Shown: positions 21,861-34,300 of the stretch, one piece after another
How the letters are laid out: every line of letters starts with the position of its first letter
Numbering within the stretch: position 1 is the first letter of the stretch
Assembly (NCBI GenBank): GCA_025084515.1
Contig: JAJAGP010000558.1
Span: forward strand, 290,078 to 354,077
Reading direction: 5' to 3'
Origin: Ancistrus triradiatus
Lineage: Eukaryota > Chordata > Actinopteri > Siluriformes > Loricariidae
DNA: 64,000 nucleotides
Notes under the pieces: model-generated
What the model was told of the DNA's origin: nothing
Database searches by the model: none
What the model saw: the letters and a program-made list of their open reading frames with translations, nothing else
Position numbers and translations under genes: made by a program

Positions 21861-22199
21861 GCACTTTCTTCATACACTTAATATTATATTGAACGTATTT
21901 AACTGTAGCATATTTAACATATTTCTTCCTACACTGTATAGATACCTTTTTGTTTTTGCTCTTATTCAAATATATTCTTACACCAGTACACCAAAGACGA
22001 ATCCCCTGTGTGTGCCTGCAAAATCTCATTCTGATACTAATCCTGAAAATGAACTTCCAAGTGCTTCCTGCCATCTTTATGTGCTTTTTTCCCCCAAAAG
22101 GTAGCACACTTGTTCAAACTTGAGCAGATTCAACTCATCTGATTTGAGCTTGACTCGCGAGTCTCTGCCTGGAATCGGAGATTCGACTCTTCTGTAAGG

Positions 22200-22277
22200 T
22201 TTGACTCAGCTGTAACCGTTCCGCCTTCGGTGCTTGAACAGAGAGGAGACAGCTGCCCTTGCACACAGCTAGGCAAG
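22200..22277 (+). other. eno1a: Candidate noncoding first exon of eno1 (5' UTR)
   Basis: A GC-balanced stretch ends in GGCAAG followed by a strong donor GTGAGA at 22278. Vertebrate ENO1 genes have a noncoding first exon a few kb before the ATG exon, and this one lies 3.0 kb upstream of 25294. The block CAGCTGTAACC occurs both here (22209-22219) and in the CpG-rich block (21493-21503), so the two candidates may be related alternative first exons. The 5' boundary is a guess. Confidence 0.45.
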
Positions 22278-22778
22278 GTGAGACCAATTTCAAGCGTTTA
22301 TCTGAAATATACTGCACTTTCTAAATTAATAGAGACTTCAAACGTAGGTCGATCATTATTAAAAATCTTAAGAGAACACAAATTTGGACTGACCTTGGTG
22401 ATTAGTTCTAAACGTTTGCTAGCTAACCAGCTATTACAGGTAGTCAGGATGTTGTTAGTTGATTAGTTGAGTCAGTGGAGTTAACCGTTTAGGACAGGGT
22501 GGATCGGTTTAATTTCACCTGCAGCAGAGTTGCAGCTGCAGACATTATGATAGGGATCATTTTAAGGGCTACTTGTCGTTTGGAGACGCCGCTTTATGTC
22601 CGTTGCCTGAGTGAATGGCGGTCCGCTGCATGTGACATTAAGTGAGTCATTTTGGCTGATACTTTTTTTTCCACTCCGCTGTGGCCTTACAATCTAACCC
22701 TGTAGCCTAACGAGCGTGTGAGAGATTTGATTTTGCGTAATGGCTCTGCGCCAATGGGTGTCATAACTCTACAAGGCC

Positions 22779-22901
22779 GGCTGCGTCCCAAACCCTAAAT
22801 TAGTGCGCATATAGTAACCATGTTACCATACGTGGGTGTACTAATCTCAGAAGACTGCAGTGTGTAGTATGGTAGTGTAGTATACGATTTGACACACAGC
22901 C
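22779..22901. mobile_element. Small MITE with GGCTGCGTCCCA ends
   Basis: A 123-bp element. The left end GGCTGCGTCCCAAACC is inverted at the right end (reading inward GGCTGTGTGTCAAATCG). It lies in eno1 intron 1 and has no coding capacity. Confidence 0.6.
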
Positions 22902-24241
22902 TATTTATTGATTTCTGGCGCAGTACAGATTGCATGACCTTCACTTGTTGCCTGTTTTGTACGGATGCCTGAAAAGGCCATTATTCACATTTATTCAACC
23001 CACCTTGATGACATAATTTTGGTTTCTTTTTGTCACGGGATATGCATTTCTTAACTGAAAGATTTTCTAACAGTTTTTATTACTTTTAAAAAGAAAAAAA
23101 ACAATTGTTTCCATAATAAGAAGGGACAGTGTCCTCATAGTAAATGATTTAAAGAACTCACATCAGATAAGTGCTTTCTCACCAGAGTAAGCTTTGTTGG
23201 AGACAGTGCCCCCTTTCTTGTTTGTTTGCACCACAGGAAATGGGGGGGCGACTGTAAGTCCTTAGTCTTGCGTGCATAGGGACTCTTGTAGCTTCAGGCT
23301 AGGTACTTTTCTCAGTGCATAGGAACCCTGAGTGATGGAGCTAAATATTTGGCGTTTGGGTTCCAGACGTAAGCCTGAGGCGATTGGTGCAGAGTATGTG
23401 ATGCAAATATGTAGTGATTGAGGGCGGCAACCAGCAGTTTTTAAAATACACCAGTAGCTGTATAAACAACAGCTCTTGTCTGAAAACACAAACAAATGGA
23501 CAGTGTGAAGTCCAGGCTTTACTGAGTCTATATGCGACAGAGAAGATGCAGCACGATTTTGAGTCGTGTAAGTGAAGGAAGGACATGAAAAATGTGAATG
23601 TTTGCAGAATACAGTGAGAAAAACGTACTTGTATAAGCAGAAAATCCCATTTGGAGGACTGGGAGCAGTCATGCCACTTTTCCTGACTAACAATTCTCCA
23701 ATAAATTTAGGTTAAATTCAAGATCAATTTGTATGTCAATTTTAAGGAAGAATATCCCTAGAAGACTGCACATTCATGACCTAAAAAGTCAGGATTCATG
23801 CAAGTTGTTTACTTTGTTCCACAAGTTAATGTTGCTTTAGTGTGATCATCAGTTGTTTGTCGTTTAAAGGCAATTTAATCAAGATAACCAAAAAAAAAAA
23901 AAAGACTTTAATTCCAGATCTCAAAAGTGTTTCCTATGAATAGCAATAGGGATATTTTTGTGACTTCTCTCATCAGCTGACTGAGTTTATTTGGATTTTT
24001 AAGAGAAAGGGGGAAATCCCTAAAATGTTTAGGGGCCTTGTAGTGTGTGCTGTTCCATTTAGTGCACTGCAGGGAGCCGGGTCATGTGCTGCTGTCTGTC
24101 TAATGTTGTTACCCAAGCCTTGTGGAAGATAGGAAGTTTCCGTGCATATTTAGGCCAAAAGATTTTTCACTGGTACAACCAAATTACATTTGTTGTCGAT
24201 TCTTGTTTGGGAAATTTGACTAGATGAGTCTTTTTAATATA

Positions 24242-24747
24242 CACTGCCCGGCCAAAAAAAAGGGTCATCGCCTGGATTTAACTAAGCAAATAGTTAAATA
24301 GTTTAAAACAAGAGCCTCCCATTGTATAATTACTGCATTGGTGATTGTTTCAGCTGCAACAAGTTATTTAACCCTAACTGATGCAGTAAACAACCATGTT
24401 GAAAGACGCATCCTGTGGTCGTAGAAAAGATGTTAGTCTGTTTAAGAAGGGTCAAATTGTGAAAGAGTGGTTCAGGGAGCATGAGACATCCTTTTCACAC
24501 ATGGATTGGCCACCACAGAGTCCAGACCTGAACCCCAGAATCTTTGGGATGTGCTGGAGAAGACTTAGAGCAGGGGTCCAAATCTCCCATCATCAATGCA
24601 AGATCTTAAATAAGTTAAATAAGTTGTTGCCATCTGAATCGTAATCACCATTGAAGTAATTATCCAGTGGGAGGCTCTTTTTGTTTTTGTTTTTAACTAT
24701 TTGCTTAGTTCAATCCCGGTGGGGACCTGTTTTTTGGCCGGGAAGTG
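24242..24747 (+). mobile_element. Tc1-E element, internally deleted
   Basis: The element is flanked by TA. The left end CACTGCCCGGCCAAAAAAAA is mirrored by TTTTTTGGCCGGGAAGTG at the right, and the inverted similarity runs through AACTATTTGCTTAGTT and GAGCCTCCCA blocks about 90 bp inside. A 506-bp remainder keeps a piece of plus-strand transposase, HMDWPPQSPDLNP at 24500-24540, just before the third acidic residue. Most of the gene is deleted. Confidence 0.85.
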
Positions 24748-25293
24748 TATAAACACTTGTATTTCAGACAGTCATTGAGTTCCGTTCCTTAGCTTTTCCT
24801 CAAGTGTTGTAGCATCAATAGAGATATTTTTGTAGCATTTCTTCAAGCATATCTGGTCATTCCTTGTTACTCCATACTGAATTGTGTCAGTTCAAAAATA
24901 GTGTTAAGGCCAAAGACTCCAGAGATCTATGTGTTTGTGTAGAGTCTTGCAAGTTTTAGCTGTAGCTTTACACAGAGGACCTGTTATGGCTGCATTAACC
25001 CGTCTGTGGCATACTTCATTTTTAGAAGGATGAAAAAGAGGTGCCTACATTTATTTGGACTATGTGCTGAGTAGATTCATTACTACAGTGAATCACGTGC
25101 TATTCCGAGTCATAATCATTCATCCCAGAATAACCGTACTGCACTGCTCTGTTTTCTGCATTGGCGTACAGTGTAATGCACAGTGAAAATTGTTTGTTTT
25201 AATATTTGCTGCTTCATTATTTACTAATATTATCAGCATGGAATGTGCCCACTTATTGTACTTTGTCTGAGTATCTCTCTTTATTTTTCGCAG

Positions 25294-25388
25294 ATCCAGA
25301 AACATGTCAATACTGAAGATTCACGCTCGCGAGATCTTTGACTCTCGTGGAAACCCCACAGTCGAGGTCGATCTTTACACTAAGAAAG
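25294..25388 (+). CDS. eno1a: eno1 exon 2 (first coding exon, ATG at 25304)
   Basis: The acceptor TTTTTCGCAG ends at 25293. Ten nt of leader precede the ATG in the context AACATGTC. It encodes MSILKIHAREIFDSRGNPTV then EVDLYTKK and ends in phase 1 with donor GTAGTA. This is the enolase N-terminus; the RGNPTVEV block is near-invariant in the family. Confidence 0.96.
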
Positions 25389-28300
25389 GTAGTAGATACT
25401 AGAGTTGCTCCAATAGTGTTGCACTGCCAGTTTTCCTATGAGATTTTGGGTCTTTTAACAGGTCTCGACTAAAAATATCCAGTCCAGTTTGTTTGGCAGA
25501 AGTCCATTTACAATGAGTATCAATTTTAAAATATTTGTAGATAATACGTGTTCATTCTACAGTTACATTAAAATAAACAGAAGTGAAGAAATGGTAAAGA
25601 TGAATAACTCTCAGTAATAGGAGTGGGTAACAAAGCCAAAGTCATCTAACACAGTTTATGTAAAGTCACAGTATAGTAAATAGGAAGTAAGTACATTTGA
25701 AAATGGGTATAAAATAAAACCTGTTGATGTGCACATGCAGTATTATGGAAATAATATAAATTATCGGTCATCCTCAAATAACAGCAGGAAGTCTTCAGTT
25801 TTCCATTGGTCTTTGCCATTTAAAAAAGGGACTTTGACTTTGCTAAAGTCCTTGCAACTCAGCATTACAGCTCTTGGATGGAAGGTTTTGAGTAGCTTGT
25901 TGAACCTCTCCTTTTCAGCTGTGTAAATCGGGACCATATCCTTAAAAATATAAGACGCACTGGCGTTGTCCTTCCATCCATTAGATTTCTTAGCCAAGCA
26001 TCAAACCGAGCTTTTCTCAATGTGAGGTGACTCTGGATTTAGTTTTAACACACGATGCTGTTTCACCACTGAATGCACCACACATCTTTTGGCTTTTGTG
26101 GTAACACCTAGCATGCTTTACACCTCACGCAACTGTACACTGAATGTGTACAGAATCAAAGTGATGCTTTCTTTTAGGGGTGTGTGATATGTATCGTCTA
26201 CATAGTGTCTTAATAATCGGTCGGTCGATTAGACAGGCCAACCGTTGCCATTTTGAGATTATCTGCAAATATCTGTGCTCACAAGCCCAATATTCAAATA
26301 TAGAAAATACAGAAAACTTTTTCCTGCATTAGAACTTGCAGCTCTTAAACTGGGACTGCTGAGTGACTAAAAACTAAGAGATGTTGAGAGAATATTCAGT
26401 GAGGGTGTGGCCATTTATGAGAGGATGAAAACTTTGTTTCCAGCATTGAAACTTGTTGCTCTTAACTGGCAATGGGATTAAAAGACAAAGATGCTGATAC
26501 CATGTGACGACTCTAACATTGTTTCTTTTTTGCAAGTATTTACATATTCTTATTTACATTTTGTCCCAGAAACAAGACGTTGCTGTTATCTGGCAATAAA
26601 TGTTAAGTGCAATAACATTTTTAATATGTTTTTTATTTATAAAACAGACAGAGTGCAGTATAGTGCATTTGTAGCTTAAATTAATGTTAATTAGTTATTA
26701 GTTTTGAGTTGCGAATTTTTATATGTTTATTTATTTTTTTGCCAGTTTCAGCATTATATATCGGCCGTCGGTCACCCTGCTCTCTAAATATTGCCACCGG
26801 CCATTAAAAAAAATGTAATTGTTGTTTTAAAAATGTGCAAGCTGACATTGTCACTCACTTTGCAAAAGAGGACATGCCACATAAAGCCGTGCCACATGAG
26901 TGCATGCAGCATACTAGCTCAGAAATCAATCTAGCATTCTAAATGAGTGAACAAATTTTGCCAGGAGACAAAATCCATACTACCAGCCTCGCAGTCTGCG
27001 TCATTAGATTTAATTGGCTTATCCTTACTCGTGTGGTTTGGCTTTGAAAAGGTGAATGTTGCTTAAAAAGACGGCAATTTGCAAACTGTATGAAATTGGT
27101 TGCTGTTAAAGACAGCACGACAACTAACTTATTTCAAAATCGTCAAACTACCCATCATGCAGAACATGAAGATTATGCCTTCTACCAGCCAAAGTACCAG
27201 CACAAAAAGACACTCAGCAAACCATAGTGGAATCATTCTGCAAAAAAAGTGCCTTACAACAAGAAAAGCAACTGATAGCAAGACATAAATGCTGTCACCA
27301 ATTACACCGTGAAAGTCTTGATGCCAATTCAGGCGCTTGAATGAGATGGGTTCAGACAACTGAATAATTTAGACCTAAGCTATACACTGCCAAATGGCCA
27401 AAGTATCATCTAATTCGTGTTACGGACAAAATCCCGGAAACATGGAGATATTTTTTGTCGATATCACACACCTCTACTTCCTGTTCTTCCTAAAGCGACA
27501 GCATTGCAGCAGTGGCATTGTAAATACTTATTAAAGACAAAACACTGCGAGACAGGATAAAATGAATGAGCTGATGGACTCGCTCTCCCTGACCCCATTT
27601 GTGTCGTAGTGTGGAAGAGGCAGATCGGGTGGTAGATGGTTAAAAATAGCAGTGGCAACTCAATCCAGCTAGGACTGCATTACAGCACTCACTGTAAAAT
27701 ACAGCCTTAGCATTTAGTTAGAGCAATTTGTCATTTACTTTACTGTACCACAAACGTTTAAGCTTCAAGAAACACTTGCAAACTGATTTATTTGAAATAT
27801 GTTAGATATGTAATTGAAATCCATAAAGGACTAGCATGACAGAAGTACTAAACACATGCTGTCTGGAATGGTTCTTCCTTTTAATGTGTGGCTTCTTTAA
27901 TAGTCCAACAGTGTAGCTGCCTATAAATGACCAGACTGTTAATGAAGCCTAGTGAATAATCATTTAAAGAGGTTTGGGCCTCCATTCTAGCAAATGGCTT
28001 CTGTTATAGCAAGTTAGGTTTCAGAATGGACAGAAAAGAGGGGGGTTGCTTTCCCTGCTATCCGAGAACTGCCCTGGCATTCTTGCGCACTTAAGCTATA
28101 AGTTATTTTGACGGGATGGTGTGGAGCGTACTGTACCCTCACTTTCAACCAGGTTTTCTCGCTTAACCTGCTGCGTTGGTTTAAATAAACCCAACCAACT
28201 CTGATCCTTTGTGTGTAGTAATAACAGATGGCATTTAATGCAATGTTCATCGATGTTTTAAGTATCTGAAGTAGTTTAATATGGACTGTGTTCATTCAGG

Positions 28301-31300
28301 ATTTGGAAAATGTATATGCATCGCCTTTGTTTTGACAAAGGAAATAATTGTTGTATAATATAGATGCCTACACTAATCTTAAGCCTGTAGCCTAAGATTC
28401 ATGTCACCAGTGTGACTTTGGTTAAGCTCTAAATCCAGTGTTATGCCCAGACTGACTTACTGAATCGCATTTTACTTATCCAGTGTTGCTGTACGTGGCT
28501 TTATTGAAAAGTGCTGGCAGGTGGTGTATCCCTGTTAATAAGTTGGATTGCAGTCAGATTTTGGTCAGTCAAGAACGTTTTGTTGATCAGGGCTGCTGAG
28601 ATTGTCAAAATGTAATTTGTAGAATGCAGATTAACACTAACTTAATTGAATATGCATACATTATTATGTAATGTATCCTCTGCTGTATATGAATTAGGAG
28701 CTGGAGCTACAAGTGTGCCATGTACGTGAGAACAGCTGTGCCATTAGTGTGGGAGAGGGGAATTATAGGGCAACCAATCATCATAAATACTAAATAGGCT
28801 GTCTGCAGGCTGTGTCTGTTGCACTGCATCAGTTATGCTTTAAATATGTTTTTCTATTTCCCTAAGGTCTCTTTAGAGCTGCAGTGCCCAGTGGAGCTTC
28901 CACTGGTATCTACGAGGCCCTTGAGCTCCGTGACAATGATAAGACACGCTACCTGGGCAAAGGTGATCACTGTAAAATATTTCATTGCAGAATATTACTC
29001 ACTGATAAGTAATTGCAACAAATGTAATGTTTTACCTTAGATTTTCCGTAGCTTTTAGTTCCTTCATCAGTTTTTGTATGTCATAAGAATTACATTTTGT
29101 GATTGTGCTTGATCTAGAGTCTAGAGTGTGCAAAAGATTGTCAAATAATGCTTTCATTTATCAGATAAAAAGATTTTAACAGTCTCTGCAGGGAACTAAC
29201 TTGACATGTATGCAAATTTTCATTATTAGCAAGTCAGTTAAGTTCTGAGACCTTTCAAAGTAGACACAATAAAGTTGATCATCTGGAAAGGTGGCCAGAT
29301 GTTTGCATGGCAAATATAATGTTTCATTGCTGTTCAGTATACAGTGGTACCTCGGTTCTCAACCGCCTCGGAATTTTTCTAATTCAGTTCTCGACACATT
29401 TTGACTAGAACAGTTTGTCTCGGTTCTCGTCGTTTGCTCCGTACTCGGAGCACTTGCTTAAACTTCTGAGTAAAGCCACATGACTCGTTTCAGCAGAAAC
29501 TCGACTCACGATTCAGTACACAGTGATTCAGTGATTCAAATTCCCAATAGCTCTTGCTTAGTGCAGGGTCTCTGCAGTGTTCCTTGTTTTCTTTATTTTT
29601 TTACATCTACAGCACTGTATTCTTAGTGCAAATAAGTCCCAGTGGGTCCTAAAACAGTTACTGAAAGGAACAGAGTCCTCTGGAATAGCAGTAGCAGCTA
29701 TGCTAGGACCGAGTTCGCTAATAGAGTAAGTGTTTTGCTTTTACTTTTGACTTTCAGGCCATTATTCACTAAATTACATGAGATTTTTCAGTTATTATGT
29801 AATAATTCATTATATAACAAGCTTTGTATTGATGATTTTGGCCAACTGTAGGTTGATGTAAGTGTTTTAAGCTCGGCTGTTATAAGGCTTCGCTATGATG
29901 CAGTATAGACTATATTAAACTCATCGGTTCATTTAACTTATGATGGATCTGTCAGAATGGGACAGATTAATTAAACTGACATGATTTATTATGGGAAAAA
30001 TTTGCTCGGTACTCGACAAGCCTTCTGGGATTGATAAACGTCGAGAACAGAGTTCCACTGTACGTGTAAATATCTACACGTGGATGCACTAAAATTTACA
30101 GAAATATTTAAGTTTCTTCCCTGCATAGACGGTATTAAGTAGTTTGTCCTTGTATTCATATATTTATGTATTTTGTATTTATTCACTGTCTCAGATCAGT
30201 AGAAATCTAAATAGATATAGAACTTTCTCTGTGCTATTCTTCTGAATCTGTTTTGACTCTTTACTTCTCCTCTGTCAGGGGTGAAAAGAGCTGTAAAATA
30301 TGTTAATGAGTTCTTGGCCCCAGCTTTGTGTAACCAGGTAAATGTGTGTTCAGTAACTGGAGTGGGGCTCATCTCGGCCCTTTGACAGTACCACAGCATG
30401 AGGCGTTGGTTTGCCTTTGCAACTAACAGAAGATCACAGAAGTCCTGAGAAACCCCTTTGTGCTAAAACGTTCCTCACCTGAACACTAACAAATGATTGG
30501 GCGATATCCAGGGCCAGTTCTGTGATTGCCTAGCACTTAAGCTCTGCATGGTCCCTCTCTAATAAATCAGTGATGGTCTGCTTGTTCGTTTCAGGTGTCT
30601 CAAAAGCTGTTGAGCATATCAATAAAACAATTGCACCTGCCCTGGTTAGCCAGGTAGGAATATTTATTTTTTGACTAACATCACAGTGTGTGTTACTGTA
30701 GATCAAATTGTTGTGTAAGGTTATGATAGAACAGTCATTTAGCTTTCATTCAGTGATGTGGGCTCTGGTTAGACATGCATGGACAGATAACTGGGTAACT
30801 GTTTATTAAAACCAGGACAATGCAGGTATTTATATACTGTGCTTGTATTCTACAAACTAACTTTAGTATGTTATGGACATGTTAACATGCACAGGCCTTG
30901 TGTTGACTGCAGTGTGTTTAACCCTGGCTCATGACTTGCTGCCAGAAGGTTTATTCTTTTCGCTTGTTATCCGACAGAATGTGTCTGTTGTGGAGCAGGA
31001 GAAGATTGACAAGCTGATGCTTGATATGGATGGTACAGAGAACAAATGTAAGCCTCTCTCATGTAATTGAGTGATAAACACGGATAGTACAAAATAGCAG
31101 AATATGCCCTTGCAAAGCTATTTCAGATTTCATATTGAGTTTAATAATGGTATCGGTCTGTCTGATTTGTCTGCCTGTCTTAAACACTTATACACTGATG
31201 AGCCAAAATATTAGGACCACCTGGTGAGCAGCAATGTTCAGGCAAAATGTCAAATTGCAGTTCACATGAATGTCTGGACCTGGACCCATTACATAGTAGC

Positions 31301-34300
31301 TTAGATGCGGTTATTCGCAGTCGCAGGGGAGCTGGTGCCTAGCCAGCGGCATAGGGCGCAAGGCAGGAACAACCCTAGACAGGATGCCAATCTGTCATAG
31401 GGCTCACACACTCCAACACACAAACACTAGGAAACTTTTAGTGTGATCAGTTGACCTAATGCGAGTCTTAGGACATTGGGAGGAAACCCGGAGTAAACCC
31501 ATGTGGACATGGGGAGGACCCAGACCACTCTTCCTGGGAGTGAACCCAGGATTTTCCTCGCTGTGAGGCGACAGTGCTACCCACCATTCCGCATTTGCTT
31601 TCTTTTAAACAATAATATTAATGAAGCACAATATGATGTGCATAAATATATATGATCTGTGTAGTACTGTCTTGTACAACACAGTAATTCTTATCTTTGT
31701 ATCTTTTTATAAAACCTGAAACCCGAAAATGAAAAAGAAAATAGAACAATACAGTTTGTTTTTCTTTCAAAACTGTGAATCTCCTTCCTGTCAGCTAAGG
31801 GTTGGGCGATGTGATAAAAACTATTATATCACAATATTTAAAAACCTTTTCACAATACACGATATTTATCACGATACATGTGATCGCAGACAAAATGCAT
31901 CAGTAGCTACAGATTCTTAAAAGCTGCTATTCAGATGTTATCCCATACTTAATAAAGTGATTTTTTTCTATTCAAAATGTGCTGCACTTCATCTAATTAA
32001 GCAGCACTATTTACACTCTTTATAGTGAACCATGCAGCTGGTCAGTGTTCCTTGAGCACCAATGATATCCTCCGTATGCTTACATGCTCGTCTATCACAA
32101 CAACATTTATCACGATACGAAAAAATATCGTCATATTGCAAGCCCTACTGTCAGCATGTGTTGCAAGGGTTCACTTGTACTAGTTTTCTGTAATTCAGAT
32201 GCATTACATTCCTGTTAAAATTCCTTAAAATAAAAAAGACCTTGAGCGGTGATCGGATGGACGTTAATGACATTTATTTGGAGTGAGTGTCTGTATTGTT
32301 TTGATTCCTCAGTGTATACATCTTTCCTCCAAAAGGTCGCTCTGTTTGTTCTTATATAGTTACTCTTGCCCATCTGTGACTCATACTGTTACTTTGTAAC
32401 TATCAGCCAAATTTGGTGCCAATGCCATCCTGGGCGTCTCCCTGGCTGTGTGCAAGGCTGGTGCTGCAGAGAAAGGCGTACCACTCTTCCGCCACATTGC
32501 CGACCTTGCTGGAAACCCAGAAGTCATCCTGCCAGTGCCTGTAAGCTTTTACTGTGTTTTGCTTTCATGCCAGATACAAATGGGTGCTCATTTATTTAGA
32601 ATGACTAGCTCTTATGTCTTAGTTGCAGAACATTGTTAACAGAGCCATTTATATCCCTAAGGCCTTCAATGTTATCAATGGTGGCTCCCATGCTGGCAAC
32701 AAGCTAGCCATGCAGGAGTTTATGATCCTGCCAGTGGGTGCAAGTACTTTCAAAGAGGCCATGCGCATCGGTGCCGAGGTCTACCACAACCTGAAGAACG
32801 TCATCAAGGAGAAGTACGGCAAGGACGCCACCAACGTGGGAGATGAGGGCGGATTTGCCCCTAACATCCTGGAGAACAAAGAAGGTGAGCAGAGAAAAAA
32901 CTAGTGGCAGTTTTTTTTAAGTTACTCCTCTTCCTGCTGCAGTTAAAAATCTGACACATTGTGTAGTTCTGTGTTTCCTGGTTGTGAAATCTGAATTGAG
33001 AACAAGTGCCTAGACACTCAAACTACATTTTATAGTATTTGGAAATATGCAAATACTTCATGTTTAATGTAAATAAATAACCTGTCAAAAATCAAATTAG
33101 CAGGCAGTTTCAGTGTTATTGGAACCTTTTGTAAAGATGGGTAAAGAAGAATATAAGCAGAAGCTACAAGAAGCTGTCCAAATCCACACTGAAATAGCTT
33201 AGAGACAACTAGAATTGCACCAACATTTCAGGGTACTGAGATCGGTTTTGGACAAAAGAGGAACACAAAATGTTGATAGAAAAATGTTAATTTTAGGCTG
33301 GGCCATAGAGCAGAGATGCATCGATGTTAGGGAAGAAAGGCCGACAGCTTGAGACAGGGGGCTTAAACAGCAGTGTGTGTGATTATGGGAATGCAGGAGA
33401 GGTGAGAGGAATCGATACACTGACCAATGGGATCGCAGACCTAGGTCCAGGGTGAGTGAGAGCGTGAGAAAGTGTGGGATGCAATCCGGAATGCTGAGGC
33501 ATCAGGCGGAGAGGTTAAATAGACCTGTAATAAATGTATGCATATAATAACAATAACAATATTGTAATGGAGTAATAAAAAATAGAAAGTAATCAGAAGC
33601 TGCTTGTTTTCTATACAGTCCTACGCCGGTCAGCAAAAACACGTTCAGTTATTTTACACGTCGCTTGCTGTCTACAGCTAACACCCAAGAGAACATTGAG
33701 AGGTCAGAAAGGGGCCTGCACATTTCCTCAAATCAGCTCGTGGTCACTGCTAAAGGGAAATGGCAGTATTTCCAAAGAACACATTTCACATGCTGTTACT
33801 TAACAATATTTCGATGTTATAACTCCAAGTTTGTTTTATTGCTGCACACCGAGTCAATCTGTAACGCATTTCCAGTGTTGGGGGGCGGGACTCGATATAA
33901 GGTAACGCATTACAGCAACACGGGTACGTTTTTCTGTAACAAGATACTGTAACACATTACATATTTTGTAATCACATTAGTTGCTAACATGATACAAGTT
34001 AGTTGTGTTACTCACATTTCTGAAATGTATTTATTTTTAAAATATCCAACGCACAGAGCATTTCCTGTTTTCTGTATAATTTCTGCAGGCATGCACTAGT
34101 CTTGCCACAGCTGCCTGTGAATGTGGCGAGCGATTCTGGCTCTTTCTGACTCTTTCTGCACGCAAACAACTCTTCATTTCATTCAGCCAGGTTTAGCACT
34201 ATTTTTCATCTTGATTAGTGTGTGCGCACATATATCGCTCAACTTATTCAATAAGTATTCTCCGCCTTTTGGTAATTTTACATTGGTGAAAAGATGAAAT

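Noticed and set aside
30279..30337. Exon 4a as a dead duplicated pseudo-exon
   Set aside because: Length, phase, both splice sites, open frame and the conserved APAL core are all intact despite strong sequence divergence from 4b.
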